Below are positions 51,718 through 63,560 of a stretch of DNA of 64,000 nt, piece by piece. The notes under the pieces were generated by a model that worked only from the letters and a program-made list of their open reading frames with translations, was not told the origin of the DNA and did not search any database. The first letter of the stretch is position 1, and each line of letters starts with the position of its first letter. Source of the DNA: Panax quinquefolius (Eukaryota > Streptophyta > Magnoliopsida > Apiales > Araliaceae); the NCBI GenBank assembly GCA_020205615.1, contig CM035160.1:3326437-3390436 (forward strand), written 5' to 3'. Made by a program: the position numbers and the translations under genes.

Positions 51718-52581
51718 GATGTAACTACAAATACAAATGGCGACCATGGAGAGGATCTTGAACCAAATGGTATTCCTGAAGCTGCCACTCCTGAAACTAA
51801 CCTGGATAATAATGGTTCAGTTCAAAATAGCTCTACCGAAAATGAAGAATCTTCAAATGATAACAGCCATTCTCTTGAAGGTCGGGTTCGACGACCACCT
51901 GGGTGGATGCAAGATTATGTTAGTGGGCAGGGCCTCTCCGATGAAGAACATATTGATATGGCTCACATAGCCATATTCTCTGATAGTGACCCATTAACAT
52001 ATGAAGAGGCAGTGAAGAGTAGCACATGGAGACAAGCCATGGACGCTGAGATTGAATCTATTAGGAAGAACGACACGTGGAAACTCACTGAGCTGCCATA
52101 TGGGGTGAAGACAATTGGAGTGAAATGGGTTTTCAAAACAAAACTCAATGACAAATGGGAAGTAGACAAATACAAGGCGAGGCTCGTGGCGAAAGGGTAT
52201 TGTCAACAGTATGGAATTGATTATGCTGAGGTGTTTGCTCCAGTAGCTCGCTTGGATACCATTCGCGTAGTCATTTCACTTGCTGCCCAGAAAAGCTGGA
52301 AGATCTACCAACTAGACGTTAAATCTGCATTTTTGCATGGGGAGATTGATGAAGAAGTTTTTGTAGACCAACCTCCAGGATATAAACACAAGGGACAAGA
52401 ATCTAAGGTGTACCGACTAAAAAAGGCCTTATATGGACTTAAACAAGCCCCTAGGGCTTGGTACAGTCGTATAGAGGCCTATTTTGTTCAAGAAGGCTTT
52501 GAGAAATGTCCCTATGAGCACACTTTGTTCATCAAGAAGGCTGATGGAGGTAAATTCTTAATTGTGTGCCTTTATGTTGAT
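51718..52581 (+). pseudogene. Copia reverse transcriptase, truncated at the active site
   Basis: The RVT_2 domain is clear: WRQAMDAEIESIRKNDTW, GVKWVFKTKLN, KARLVAKGYCQQYGIDY, FAPVARLDTIR, QLDVKSAFLHGEIDEEVFV and YGLKQAPRAWY. The sequence ends at CLYVD, losing the second Asp of the YVDD active site and everything after. The bases that follow start TGTGACGCCCCC and belong to the LTR-like cluster. Confidence 0.93.
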
Positions 52582-53699
52582 TGTGACGCCCCCAAAATTA
52601 GGTATACATCACCCATCTTGGGTAGTCAGATACATGGTACAGAATTTAAATACAACTTACTAATATAACTGTCGTGTACAATACGACATAAACTGTGAGT
52701 TTGAATACAAATATTGTCTACTAGATATTATACAAACTTAAAAGGAGTCCTCATTACAATTATTATCACACTATTTCACAGAATAGTGAGGACTACTAAT
52801 GCTATCCTCTGGACCATTACTCCGCTCCCCGACTCGTCCAAATTTATATTCTCATTTCAAGAGAAACAATTGAAATAAAGGTTGAGCTCAACTAGCCCTA
52901 ATAAGAAATATTATGACTAAGATAATGCGAATAAATTATCATTAGCCTTCAACAATGATGTTAAACCGATAAAATATAATAAACATCAAGTTTAAGCTGC
53001 CGCGGAATAAGCAATCCATTAAAAGAGTCAAGTAAAAATAAAATCTACTATCTTTTATGATTTAAAAGGTTTTTCATCACCGTTATAAATTAGAGACTCA
53101 CCTTTAATAAATATTCCACATCATCGAATCACCCCCGCAGACTACAAATGCCCGAGGATATTCTTTAGTATCACGACCACAATTATTCATGCGGCTACGG
53201 CCAAGAATAGTTGTGTATTCATTAATGGTCATCATGCCAACAACCTGCTCATCAATGCACTACTGAGTCACAACCACAAATTATCCATGACCACGGGCCA
53301 AGGATATTCGTGTATTCATCAACGGTGACGATACGCCAACAATCATCCATCAATGCACTACAGACGCCAACGAGGACTTTTACCACATCATTTGTAACAT
53401 TACTACCATGTGACATTACAAGAATAATCCCTGGTCATAATCATACCAAGTCCATCCATGTACTCTGTGCCACAGATGACTTTATAAAAAAATATAAACA
53501 TGAGGATGATGACAATGATATAAGAATTCAATAAAACAAGTTCAAGAATTAAGTTATTGAGGAACTAGTAACGTCAAATTGTCAACATGATGCAAGCCAG
53601 AGTAAAATTCAAGAATGCTCATAAGAATATTTCCATGAAAATCTTGGATGAAGCCTTGAAATATCAAGGATAATCCACTAATTTCATGGTATATAAGTC

Positions 53700-54260
53700 A
53701 AAATTTTAACCAACCGAGAATAATAAGGAATGGAATAACAAATGAAATCACCACGCATGCGGTACTTGCAGATGTATAAAGGTTATTCCAGCAGAATAAT
53801 AATAACGGAACTGGTCGGTGAAAATCACAATCGGCTGCAAGGATGTTCCAACAGAATAATAAAGAATGGAATAACAATGAAATCACCACGCATGCGGTAC
53901 TTGGATGTATAAAAGTTATTCCAATGAGAATAATAAATACATAATAATAAAGAAGCGGAACCGAGTAGGTGTAAAACACACGCATGTGATATTCCAAATG
54001 TAATAATAAAGACAAAATAATAAAGATGGAACCAGTCCCACAGTAAAACGCATGCATGTGATATTCCAAATGTAATAATAAAGATGAATAATAAAAGATG
54101 GAACCAAAGTCCCAGAAAAGCATGTACAGAATATTCAGCGGAATAATAAAAACAGAATAATGAAGAATGTCACCAAGTATAGGGTATTCAGCGTATACTG
54201 AGTTATTCCAATGAATAATAAAGAAATGGAATAATGTAAGTTCTCTTGAATACAAAAAAG
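53700..54260. repeat. Irregular tandem repeats, 60-75 bp unit
   Basis: About seven units are built around GAATAATAAAGA, GGAACCAGTCCC and ATATTCCAATG, with a variable CACGCATGCG-type spacer. The inverted counterpart in the other arm is 55900-56300, with fewer units. The open frame on the minus strand follows the repeats and is not a gene. Confidence 0.75.
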
Positions 54261-54564
54261 TAATATCCCTTACGAGTACAACAAATAATATTCCCTACCT
54301 TAGAAGAAATGAATAATATCGCAAAGTGAAGTAGCGAGAATACTTTTCTTCTTTCTCTCTATAGTTTTCTACAGAGTTTCGGTGAATTCGTAAGAAATAA
54401 TGAAGGAATGAGCTTTTATTTATAGTAAAAGCGAGGGTGGCTCTCGTCTTAACGAAAGGTCAAAATGACTCTTGGTAATATCAAGAGACAACTACTATTT
54501 GCGAAGGGATAATTAACCCTTGGAACACCGAAGAGGCAGTTAACTCTTGGTAATATTGAAGGGG

Positions 54565-54790
54565 CAACTACTATTGACGAAGGTAATTACTATTGACGAA
54601 GGTAAATACAATTGACGAAGGTAAATACTATTCACAAATGTAATTACTATTGACGAAGGTAAATACTATTGACGAAGGTAAATACTATTCACAAAGGTAA
54701 TTATTATTGACGAAGGTAAATACTATTGACGAAGGTAATTACTATTCACAAAGGTAATTACTATTCACAAAGGTAATTACTATTCACGGA
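54565..54790. repeat. 19-bp minisatellite
   Basis: About 12 copies of GAAGGTAATTACTATTGAC with variants (AAATACTATTCAC). The inverted arm carries about six copies at 55513-55625. Confidence 0.92.
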
Positions 54791-54888
54791 GGGACTCTTA
54801 GATGATGACATATGGGCCCCCCATAAAATAATCAAACTTACCACAAACGTCTCATAAAAGACTCTTTATATACATCAAGGATTGAATA

Positions 54889-57326
54889 TGTAAGACCCCA
54901 GCTTTTATAAATAAAGATGAATTTTTTTATAAATATTATTTTTGAATATTATGGAATAAATTTGATATAATGTTATAGTTGTGGGTAATATTTATAAATT
55001 TTGCAAAGTACGCAAGTTGTTATAAAATATTCGTTTGGTGGGAATATTCTTTTGTTAGGGAATATTCGCATAATGGCTCAATCATTGGTGGACCCCACAA
55101 CATTATTGTCGGATTGAAAGCGATTAAAAAATATTTTTATAAAAATAACTACGGAGGTGTTACCGTTAAAAGCTGTTGAACTACCCGGTGGTAAAAGTAA
55201 AGAATATGCTGGGTAGTTGTAGTAGAGAACACACCAGATTGATTATTGATGCTTACGTGAGAAGTCACTTTCATTTATGCTCAATTATTGCACATGATAA
55301 TTCTTTGATCATATCTCTTATATTATTGATTCAATTATTGTCACAAGATCATACGTATAATATGTTATAGTATTAAATCAATAATTGAGACGACAAGTTA
55401 TAAATGATTAATAATTGTTGAAAGATTAAATATGTGTTGATGAAAAAAATGATTTGTGGTAAGTTTGATTATTTTATGGGGGCTCATATGTCATCATCTA
55501 GAGTCTCTTCAATAATAGTATTTACCTTCGTCAATAGTAATTACCTTCGTCAATAGTAATTACCCTTGTGAATAGTATTTACCTTCGTCAATAGTATTTA
55601 CCTTCGTTAATAGTAATTACCTTTACTAGACGTCGAACCACTTGTCGTTTCACATTACAGGCGTCAAACCAGTCGTCAAGCCACTTGCCTTTTCACACGG
55701 CAGGTGCTAAGCTAGAAATCTTCTATAAATAGAGGCCTAGGGCTTCATTATTTTTCACGAATTCATTCAAGCTTATAGAGAGAAAGTATAGAGAGAATAA
55801 AGAGAAAGAAGAAGAGTATTTTGTTACTTACTGCTCTTTGCAAAGATTCAATCTCCTACCAAATGTAAGGGGTGTTATTCTTCTTATTCATGAAGAGAAT
55901 CTGTTGTTATTCCATTGCTTATTATTACATTGGAATAACTTTGTATAAGTGGTTTACCCTATACTTGGTGACATTCTTTTATCATTCTGTTGGAACATCC
56001 ACGTGCTGTGTGTTTTTTTTGGGACTGGTTTAAAATCTTTATTATTCTCGTTGGAACATCCATGTCATGGTTTTACAGGACTGGTTCCGCTCTTTATTAT
56101 TCTCGTTAGAATATCCTATCTCGTGTGTTTTACACGGATCCGGGTTCCATCTTTATTATTATTGGAACATCCGCTTGTCGGTGTGAATTTCACTTGACTT
56201 TGGTTCCGTTATTTATTATTACATTGGAATAACACTGTCATGCGGTCTATCGCATGCGTGCGTGGTGATTTCTTTTGTTATTCCATTCTTTATTATACCC
56301 GGTTGGTTAAAACTTTGACTTCTATACTCCATGAAATTAGTAGAATATTCTTGATATTTGCGTTTCATCCAAAGATCTTTTCATGGAAATATTCTTCCGA
56401 TCATTCTTGAATTTTACTCTACAAAACAAGATCATGTTGACAATTTGACGTTAATAATTCTCGGATAAAATAATTCTTGAACTTGTTTTATTGAATTCTT
56501 ATATCATTGTCATCATCCTCATGTTTATATTTTTTGAAAGTCAAATACGTGGCCTGTAGTGCATAGATGGACTTGGTATGATTATGACGAGAGACTATTC
56601 GTGTAATCACGACCGTAATGTTACAAATGATGTGATAAAAATCCTCAATGGCCGTAGAAGTGCATTGATGGACATTGTTGGCATGATCATGACCATTAAT
56701 GAATACACAAATATTCTTGGCCAGTAGTAGTGCATGAATAATTGTGGTCGTGATACTAAAGAATATCCTTGGCCAGAAGTGCAGGGTGATTCGATGATGT
56801 GGAATATTTATTAAAGTCGAGTCTCACTATACTTGATGATGAAAAACCTTTAAAACCTAAAAGATAGTAGACTTTATTTTCTACTTGACTCTTTTAATGG
56901 ATCAGATATTCACTGCAGATTAAACCGGTTGTTCATTGTATTTTATCGGGTTTAACATTATCAAGACTATTGATAATTTATTCGCATTATCTTAGTCATA
57001 ATATTTCTTCGGGCTAGTTGAGCTCACCCTTTCTTTCACCTTTTTTTCAGAAATGATAATATAGCCGATTTAGTCTGGGAAACGAGTGATGGTCCGAAGA
57101 TAGATTAGTAGTCCTCACTATTCGTAAAATAAGTGTGATAATAATCGTGAATGAGGACTTTTTATTTGAGTTCAGTATAATATCTAGTAGAGCGATATTT
57201 GTATTTAAACTCACGATTTATGTCGTATTGCATACCCACGCTTATGTTAATAAGTTGTTTTAAATTACGCACCATGTAAGTGTCGACCCAAGATGGGTGA
57301 TGTATACCTAATTTTGGAAGGCGTCA
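54889..57326 (+). mobile_element. LTR-like sequence, plus orientation, complete (2.4 kb)
   Basis: It starts TGTAAGACCCCAGCTTTTAT and ends TTTTGGAAGGCGTCA, giving TG...CA ends with an imperfect inverted terminus (GTAAGACCCC versus GGAAGGCGTCA). A TATA box, CTATAAATAGAGGCCTAGGG, lies near 55722-55741 and probably marks an LTR promoter. The 3' 1.9 kb is the inverted partner of 52582-54850. There is no coding sequence and no clear 5-bp target duplication (flanks GAATA and AATAA). Likely a solo LTR inserted into a related LTR. Confidence 0.75.
55513..55625. repeat. 19-bp minisatellite, inverted copy
   Basis: About six units of AATAGTAATTACCTTCGTC, the reverse complement of the array at 54565. Confidence 0.92.
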
Positions 57327-59019
57327 AATAAATAATACTAAATGAATAAGAATGGCTTCGTGAATTGTAACTCATAATGAATAGTAACCCATGAATAGTA
57401 ACCTTGAGCATGAAAAAGTTCCAAATTTGATAAAAACTTCAGATCAACATTTCAAAGATAATGATATTGAAGAAATAATATCATTACTGAAAAAATAATA
57501 TCCCTTACCTCGAAAGATCAAGACTCTTAATTGTAATAGAATATAAGGTTTATAGTGCTTAAGGAACTTGTCTAGCAATACTCAAAGTATACTCAAAATA
57601 CTCACAAGAATACGCTCGATAATATAGAGAAAAAACTTCGATTTACGGTGTGATTTTCAATTCTAACCTAAAGCACCTATTTATAGGAAATTCTTTAGAA
57701 CACCAAAGCGAGAAAATTTAATAAATTAATATATATATATATCAAATTCATACGCCAACCTTAGAATTCAGATCCTAGCATTTCCCACATGCCACCTTCT
57801 AGAAAAGTAAGAAAAAAACGTTTTCATAAAATAAATAATTAAAACTTTCAAAAATCAATTATTTTGAGCTTGAACTTCAATAATTCATAATAAATAGCCC
57901 TTTCATCAGAAAATTCGAATCTCTTGAGTTTTTATAGGAAATTCAATTCTCTACAACTTTACAGAAGAAAGTTTTCCAAATTCCAAATGGAAATTGACCG
58001 AAATCCACAAACAGTCGATTTTACTGTGCTATAATCAAATTTCGGTCGATAAATGGGGTCCACCGACATGTTTAACATGTTTTAAACATTTATTGCAACA
58101 AAAATACTCTTCCTCCTCGTATACTCATATATCCCACATTCGTTGTAAAATATATCGCGTTAATATATTATTAAAATAATATATTTAAATGAATTATTTT
58201 ATCGAGAAAAAGATAAAATATTAATTTTCAACAATTGTCATTATAAAAATTTTCTCCATCTATATCCACATAAAATCAATATTTTTCTCATCATATGAAT
58301 CAATAATTAATTATTCATAAATAATATTACGAGAATCACAATATTGATAAACGAGTGCGGTTCAGGAAGAGGGGCTTTCAATAAGAATTTCTTCATTTGG
58401 CGCAATTAGGTGACCAAACCTCTCCTTAGACGAACTTTCTAGACATTGCCAATAATGTTATCTAATAATATTAGGATAATATGAATTATTGCTTCGATAA
58501 TGAAAATCTTGTGTAATGACAATTATTGAAACAACAATGAATATAAAATATCAACACAAAGAATTATTAACTCAATAAAATATTGAGCAGTAATTATCGT
58601 AACCATTATTGAGTAGTGCCTTCACGTAAGAATCAATAATTGGTGCAATCTTTGTGTCTTCTTTGTTCAACAACGCGTGTTTTAACCAATAGGGTATTCC
58701 AACAAGATTAATTCAGTAACAACTACGCTGTTATTTAAAAACAACTTATATTTGTGCGTTTTTCTTCATCCAATAAACTTTCCGTTATGGGGCCACACAT
58801 GGTCGCTGCCGTCGTCATTTGCGAATATTCAAATCGCATACGAATATTCCACGACCAAACGAATATTCCCAAACAACAATGAATATTTTATAACCACTGC
58901 TTATTTTGAAATATTTGCGTATTTAACCCTTAACTATCCACATTAATCAAATCAACCCTTACTATTTCAAAATAATAAATAAAGGAAATTCCTTTTATTT
59001 AAAAATTTGGGGTCTTACA
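57327..59019 (-). mobile_element. LTR-like sequence, minus orientation, second subfamily, 5' part
   Basis: On the minus strand it starts at 59019 with TGTAAGACCCCAAATTTT and parallels the plus-strand copy from 60079: GGTCGTGGAATATTC, GGCAATGTCTAGAAAGTT, GAGAGGTTTGGTCACCTAAT, TTGTAGAGAATTGAATTTCC. A TATA box (minus CCTATAAATAGGTGCTT) lies near 57675-57692, followed by TATTATCGAGCGTATTCTTG. It stops where the plus-oriented copy begins. Copia RNase H text resumes directly at 59020. Confidence 0.75.
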
Positions 59020-59507
59020 TACGGTATGTGAAAGGCACTACCAATTTTGGGTTGTTTCTACTGAAGGAGGAGTTGAGGATCTTGTTGGACACAGATCTTG
59101 TTGGCTACACGGATAGCGACTACTATTTGGTGATCAAAATGATAGAAAGAGCACTTGAGTTTCGTCTTTATTTTGAGTTCGGGTTCGATTTCTTGGTCTT
59201 CAAAAAGCAGTAGGTTATCACTCTTTCGACTCTGAGAGGTCGAGTTCATCGCCGCTTCTTTGCGTCTAGTCTTTTTCAAGTGTGTGGCTAAGAAGGATTT
59301 TGGAATAAGCTTAATCATGTTCAAAGAAAACCGATTTGTGGTCATCGTGACAACATCTCGGCTATTAAACATGTCAAAAAATCCGATTATGCATGGTCAT
59401 GACAAACATATCGATGTGCGTTTTCATTTTATTCGAAATCTTATCGAGGATGAAGTTGTTGAATTAATCTGATGTTCCACTCAAGAGCAACAAATCGATA
59501 TATTGAC
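59020..59507 (+). pseudogene. Copia RNase H and 3' end of pol
   Basis: RYVKGTTNFGLF, LVGYTDSDY and, in another frame, MHGHDKHIDVRFHFIRN followed by CSTQEQQIDILT. These are standard C-terminal landmarks of copia pol. Frameshifts and the odd interior at 59150-59260 show decay. At about 59507 the text changes abruptly to rDNA. Confidence 0.85.
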
Positions 59508-59757
59508 CTGACCCATCACTCCTTTGCGGGAGTCGAGGTGGAGGGGCGGATAATGGCCTCCCGTGTCTTACCACGCGGTTGGCCCAAAATGCGAGTCCTT
59601 GGCGATGGGCGCCACGACAAGTGGTGGTTGTAAAAGCCCTCTTACCGTATGCCGTGCGGTGACGTCGCCAAAGAAAAGCTCTCTCGTGACCTGTTGCGCC
59701 GAAGTCCTCGGCGTGCGCGCTCCCACCGCGACCCCTGTGTCAAAGGGACTACTCTGT

Positions 59758-59808
<51 letters not shown>

Positions 59809-59979
59809 CTAGTAACGGTGAGCGAACCGGGAATAGCCCAGCTTGAAAATCGGGCGACCCCGTCGTCCGAATTGTAGTCTGGAGAAGCATCCTCAGCGGC
59901 GGACCAGGGGACTTGGGGCGCCAGAGATGGTGAGCCGTCGTGCACCTGACGCATCACGCAGTGAGCTGGCTGTGGTCCC
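59508..59979 (+). rRNA. Partial 35S rDNA: ITS2 3' part plus 5' end of 25S rRNA
   Basis: 59508-59727 resembles plant ITS2 (CCCATCACTCC, GCGGATAATGGCCTCCCGTG, GCGGTTGGCCCAAAA, CACGACAAGTGGTGGTTGTA). 59728-59979 is the start of 25S: GAGTTTAAGCATATCAATAA, GCGGAGGAAAAGAAACTTAC, GGATTCCCCTAGTAACGG, CGAACCGGGAATAGCCCAGC, TCCGAATTGTAGTCTGGAGA, CTCAGCGGCGGACC. Substitutions (for example CTACTCTGTTGAG for the usual CTACCCGCTGAG) show it is a non-functional, diverged fragment. It is in the same orientation as the copia element around it. The open frames across it are not genes. Confidence 0.92.
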
Positions 59980-60078
59980 GCATTAATAAGTCCTAGTCTT
60001 AAGGGATAAGTTGTTCTCTGTTTTGATTTAGTCTTTAGTCTAGTCATACCCCACGATTATAGGCCTCTAAAATAGTGG
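59980..60078 (+). repeat. Copia LTR fragment (3' side)
   Basis: Nearly identical to 49240-49338 of the 5' LTR (one change, CCTAGTC for CCTATTC). It begins directly at the rDNA end and stops at AATAGTGG, where TGTAAGGCCCC starts. It lacks the first 21 bases and the last 154 bases of the LTR. Confidence 0.92.
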
Positions 60079-63000
60079 TGTAAGGCCCCAAGTTTTATGA
60101 AATAAAAGTATTCAATTTTTCTTATAATTACTATTCAGTAAATGGTTAAATTGATAAAAGTTAAAGTTAAGGGTGATATATATAATTTTTTTCAAAATAA
60201 GCAAAGTGGTTATAAAATACTCATTATTGTTGGGAATATTCGTTTGGTCGTGGAATATTCTTTACGTCGGGAATATTAAATGCTGACAGTAGCGACCATT
60301 TCAGGGCCCCACAATGTAATAAGCTGTCGGATGAAGAAAATGACAAAAGGGAGTTTTTATAAATAACGGTGTAATTATTACAGATTAACCTTTGTTGGAA
60401 TACCCAGTGGGTAAAGTAAAATGTCTGGCGTTGTTACAAAGAGAAACGCGGTATTGCACAATATTTTTGAATTATTGATTCTTACGTGAAAAGTACTACT
60501 CAATAATTGTTACGATAATTATTGCTCAATATTATATTTTATTGATTCAATAATTGTTGCGTTGATATTTTATATTATTTGTTGTTTGAGAATTGTCATT
60601 ACACGGTATTTTCCATTATCGAGACAATAATTCATATTATCTGAATAATATTATTGGATAACATTATTGGCAATGTCTAGAAAGTTTACATCTAAGGAGA
60701 GGTTTGGTCACCTAATTGGCCAAGGTGAGAGAGATCCTTATTGGAAAGCCCCTCTTTCGCAGGAAGCCGCACTGGTTGTCAATATTGTGATTATGTAATA
60801 TTATTTGTGAATAATTAATTATTGATTTTATGATGAGAAAAATATTTATTTTATGTGGACATAGATGGAGAAAATTTTAATGTGACAATTGTTGAAAATT
60901 AATATTTTGTCTTTTTACGATAAAATAATTTATTTAAATATATTATTTTAATAATATATTAATTGGTGATATTTTTATAATGAATGTGGGATATATGAGT
61001 ATATGAAGAGGAAAAGTATTTTGTGGTAATAAATGTTTTAACACATATTTTGTGTGTTGGTGGACACAATTATCGAATAGAAATTTGATTATAGCTTTGT
61101 AAAATCACCCGTTTGTGGATCTCGGTCAATTTTTATGCGGAATTTGGAAAAACTTTCTTCCGCAAAGTTGTAGAGAATTGAATTTCCTATAAAAACTCGC
61201 AAGATTCGAATTTTTTGATAAAAGGGCTATTTATTATGAATTATTGAAGTTTTGAAGTTAAAATAATTAATTTTGAAAGTTTTAATTATTTTTATTTACA
61301 AAAACGTGTTTTTCATTTTGTTTTCCTCATTTAACATGTGATAGGGGCTGAGTTCATATGGTAAAACATGTGTATGAAGTTTTGGAAAAATATAATAATA
61401 TTTAATAAATTTTTCTGCTTTTTGGTGTTCTAAAGATTTTCCTATAAATAGGGTCTTAGGTTAGAATTGAAAATCACACCGTAAACTCAAGTTTTCTCTC
61501 TATATTATCGAGCGTATTCTTGTGAGTATTTTGAGTATACTTTGAGTGTTGCTATCACGGTGCAAGTTAGATTCGGCGTTATTCTAATTAAATCTTGCGC
61601 TCTTTTGAGGTAAAGGATAGTAAGGGATTTTTAAGGGTGATTATGTTTTTCAGTTTTGAATTTTTCCGGACCTTCAAAAATTTTGAAAAAATTTGAAATG
61701 ATAATTTGATGAGTTTGTTGATTGTGTCCAAAAATGGTGATTTTTGGATGTATAGATTAGGAGTTATGAATTTTATGAGAAAAGACTATTTTAAAAGTAA
61801 CTGTTTATAACTCCTTGTGGTTAACTCCAAAATTGATGAAATTTTTATTGGGAGTACATATATATAATATCAGTATACCGTATTAATTTCAAAATTTTTG
61901 GATAAAAGTATAATTTATGATTAATGTTTAAATATTAAAGGTGGTTTTGGCCATATGAAAAATAGTAAATGAATTTTTAAAATTTCGAGAAAATATATGT
62001 TCAATATGGGACTATGTTATGCTAAATCCCAGAAAAGAAATATTTTTGGAACTGATTTGGTATTTTCATGAAAATATTCTAGTTATGAGTAAATGAATTA
62101 AATATGTTATGTGAAGTAAAAAATTGGAAAATATGATTTATTAGCTTGAGAATCATATATGAGGTATATGCTGATTTTTATGAGGGTTTTGGTTAATGAT
62201 GATGAAATCTTATGAGTTTGGCATTTTAGATGATTAAATGCATTAATTATTAAAGTGTAAATAATTGATTAAATTATTTATAAGTTTTAGAAATTATTAA
62301 ATATTGTTGTAATATTAAGAATATTAAGATTTTGATATTATTAAGTGATTTTATAACATTTGGATTAAGGTGTTATAAATATTGATATGGATTTTATTAT
62401 GAAACTTTATCTTTTCGTGTCGAGGTTCTTTATCTGGCGTATACGGTACTTATGTCACGAATCATGAAGTCTTATTCACGACAAATTTGTTTTTCTCCGA
62501 CCAAATTATCGTTGATTTATGAATCTTACTCTTGAAATTAAAACCATGTTTTGATTATATTATTTTATATAACATTCTTATAACCCTAATGATAATATTT
62601 CTCTTTGACTTGAGTGTAAAGATGGGTAGATTATTGGTATGATCGTGACTATAGGTTCTCTTTGCCGATGGTGCAAAAGTTGAATTATCGAATTGGTATG
62701 ATCATGACCATTGAATTTACAATTGAATATTTTTAGCTTAAGTCAAAGGTGAATTGATCAACATGGTTATAATTATTGTTATATAACTTCCGAAATGATT
62801 ATATATTTCTTTGATATATGAATATCTTTGGCTCGTAGTCTGCAAAGATGACTTGTTGATGAATATCTTGCTTTGTAGTGCAAAGATGGATTATTGATGA
62901 ATATCTTTTGCTCGTGAATGCAAAGACGACTGTTGTTGAATATCTTTGCTTTGTAGCAAAAGATGAATTATTGATGAATATCTTTGGCTCGTAATGCAAA

Positions 63001-63560
63001 GATGACTGTTGTTGAATATCTTTAGCTCAGTAGTGTAAAGATGAAGTTGTTGATGAATATCTTTGGCCCGTGGTGCAAAGATGAATTTATTAGTATGATT
63101 ATGAATAGGAACTGTGATTTGGTATAACTATGATATTTGATGTTTGTGTAAAGACGGTGATGAAAATTATCTTCGTCCCCGGATGAGAAGAGAATTTAGA
63201 ATCACAATTATGATTATGAGTTATTCATATGATTGTGGAAAGGAGGCTGTTGATTGATGTTACTGAGGATAAAATATTGTTGGTGGACTTTTAACGTGGA
63301 GAAGACAATAGACTTTATAGTCTATTTGACTCTTTTAATGGATCGCTTCGTTCATTGCAACTATGGTTGAAAAGTTTTACCATCTACCATATGTTCTAAA
63401 TCTCTGATTTATTATTGATGAAGGCTATTGATAATTTAATTATCTTTAGTCATGATATTCTTTACTGGGCTATTTGTGCTCACCTTTTTGCTTCACAATT
63501 CCTTTCAGGTAATAAAAGTGTAGCTGGGTCGAGCGGGGGATAGCGAGGGAATAGAATGGT
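60079..63560 (+). mobile_element. LTR-like sequence, plus orientation, inserted in the copia LTR
   Basis: It starts TGTAAGGCCCCAAGTTTTAT. To about 61620 it parallels 59019-57500 read in reverse, with a TATA box CCTATAAATAGGGTCTTAG at 61441-61459. Beyond, it shares scattered wording with the long arms: TCTATTTGACTCTTTTAATGGATC at 63323, GGGCTATTTGTGCTCACC near 63467, and a TTTCAG then GCTGGGTCGAGCG near 63507-63535. The right end is not identifiable. There is no coding domain. Its partner end, with a copy of the target, may lie beyond the window. Confidence 0.7.
62800..63090. repeat. Minisatellite, about 60-bp unit
   Basis: About five units of GATGAATATCTTTGGCTCGT, GTGCAAAGATGA and TTGTTGATG. 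Related single words (GAATATCCTTGGCCAGAAGTGC) occur in the other LTR-like copies near 56680-56790. Confidence 0.85.

Larger units (their letters stand above)
49219..52581 (+). mobile_element. Ty1-copia retrotransposon, 5' portion
   Basis: Order: 5' LTR, tRNA-Met-type primer site, gag-protease, integrase, reverse transcriptase. This is the Copia order (integrase before RT). The RT reading frame stops being copia-like at 52581, exactly where the LTR-like cluster begins. The 3' portion resumes at 59020, but roughly 540 bp of coding sequence between the two is missing. Several stops and frameshifts also make it non-autonomous. Confidence 0.93.
52582..54888 (-). mobile_element. LTR-like sequence, minus orientation (left arm of a large inverted repeat)
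   Basis: Read on the minus strand it is the same sequence as 55440-57326. It ends at ACCTAATTTTGGGGGCGTCACA, just next to the copia RT break. It contains a TATA-like motif (plus-strand TTTTATTTATAGTAAAAG, 54413-54430), the 19-bp minisatellite at 54565-54790, and repeated GAATAATAAAGATGGAACCA-type units at 53700-54260. There is no coding domain. It probably belongs to the long-LTR family that starts TGTAAGACCCC; its own start is not present beyond 54888. Confidence 0.75.

Noticed and set aside
53698..54255. 185-aa minus-strand open frame
   Set aside because: It follows the 60-75 bp repeats of the LTR-like arm, and the composition is purely repeat-driven.
53700..56300. CRISPR-like or clustered repeat array
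   Set aside because: Units vary in length and sequence without fixed spacers. The context is plant LTR DNA, so this is a minisatellite.
59563..60047. Small open frames across the GC-rich segment
   Set aside because: The DNA is ITS2/25S rDNA, so these are chance frames in an RNA-gene fragment.
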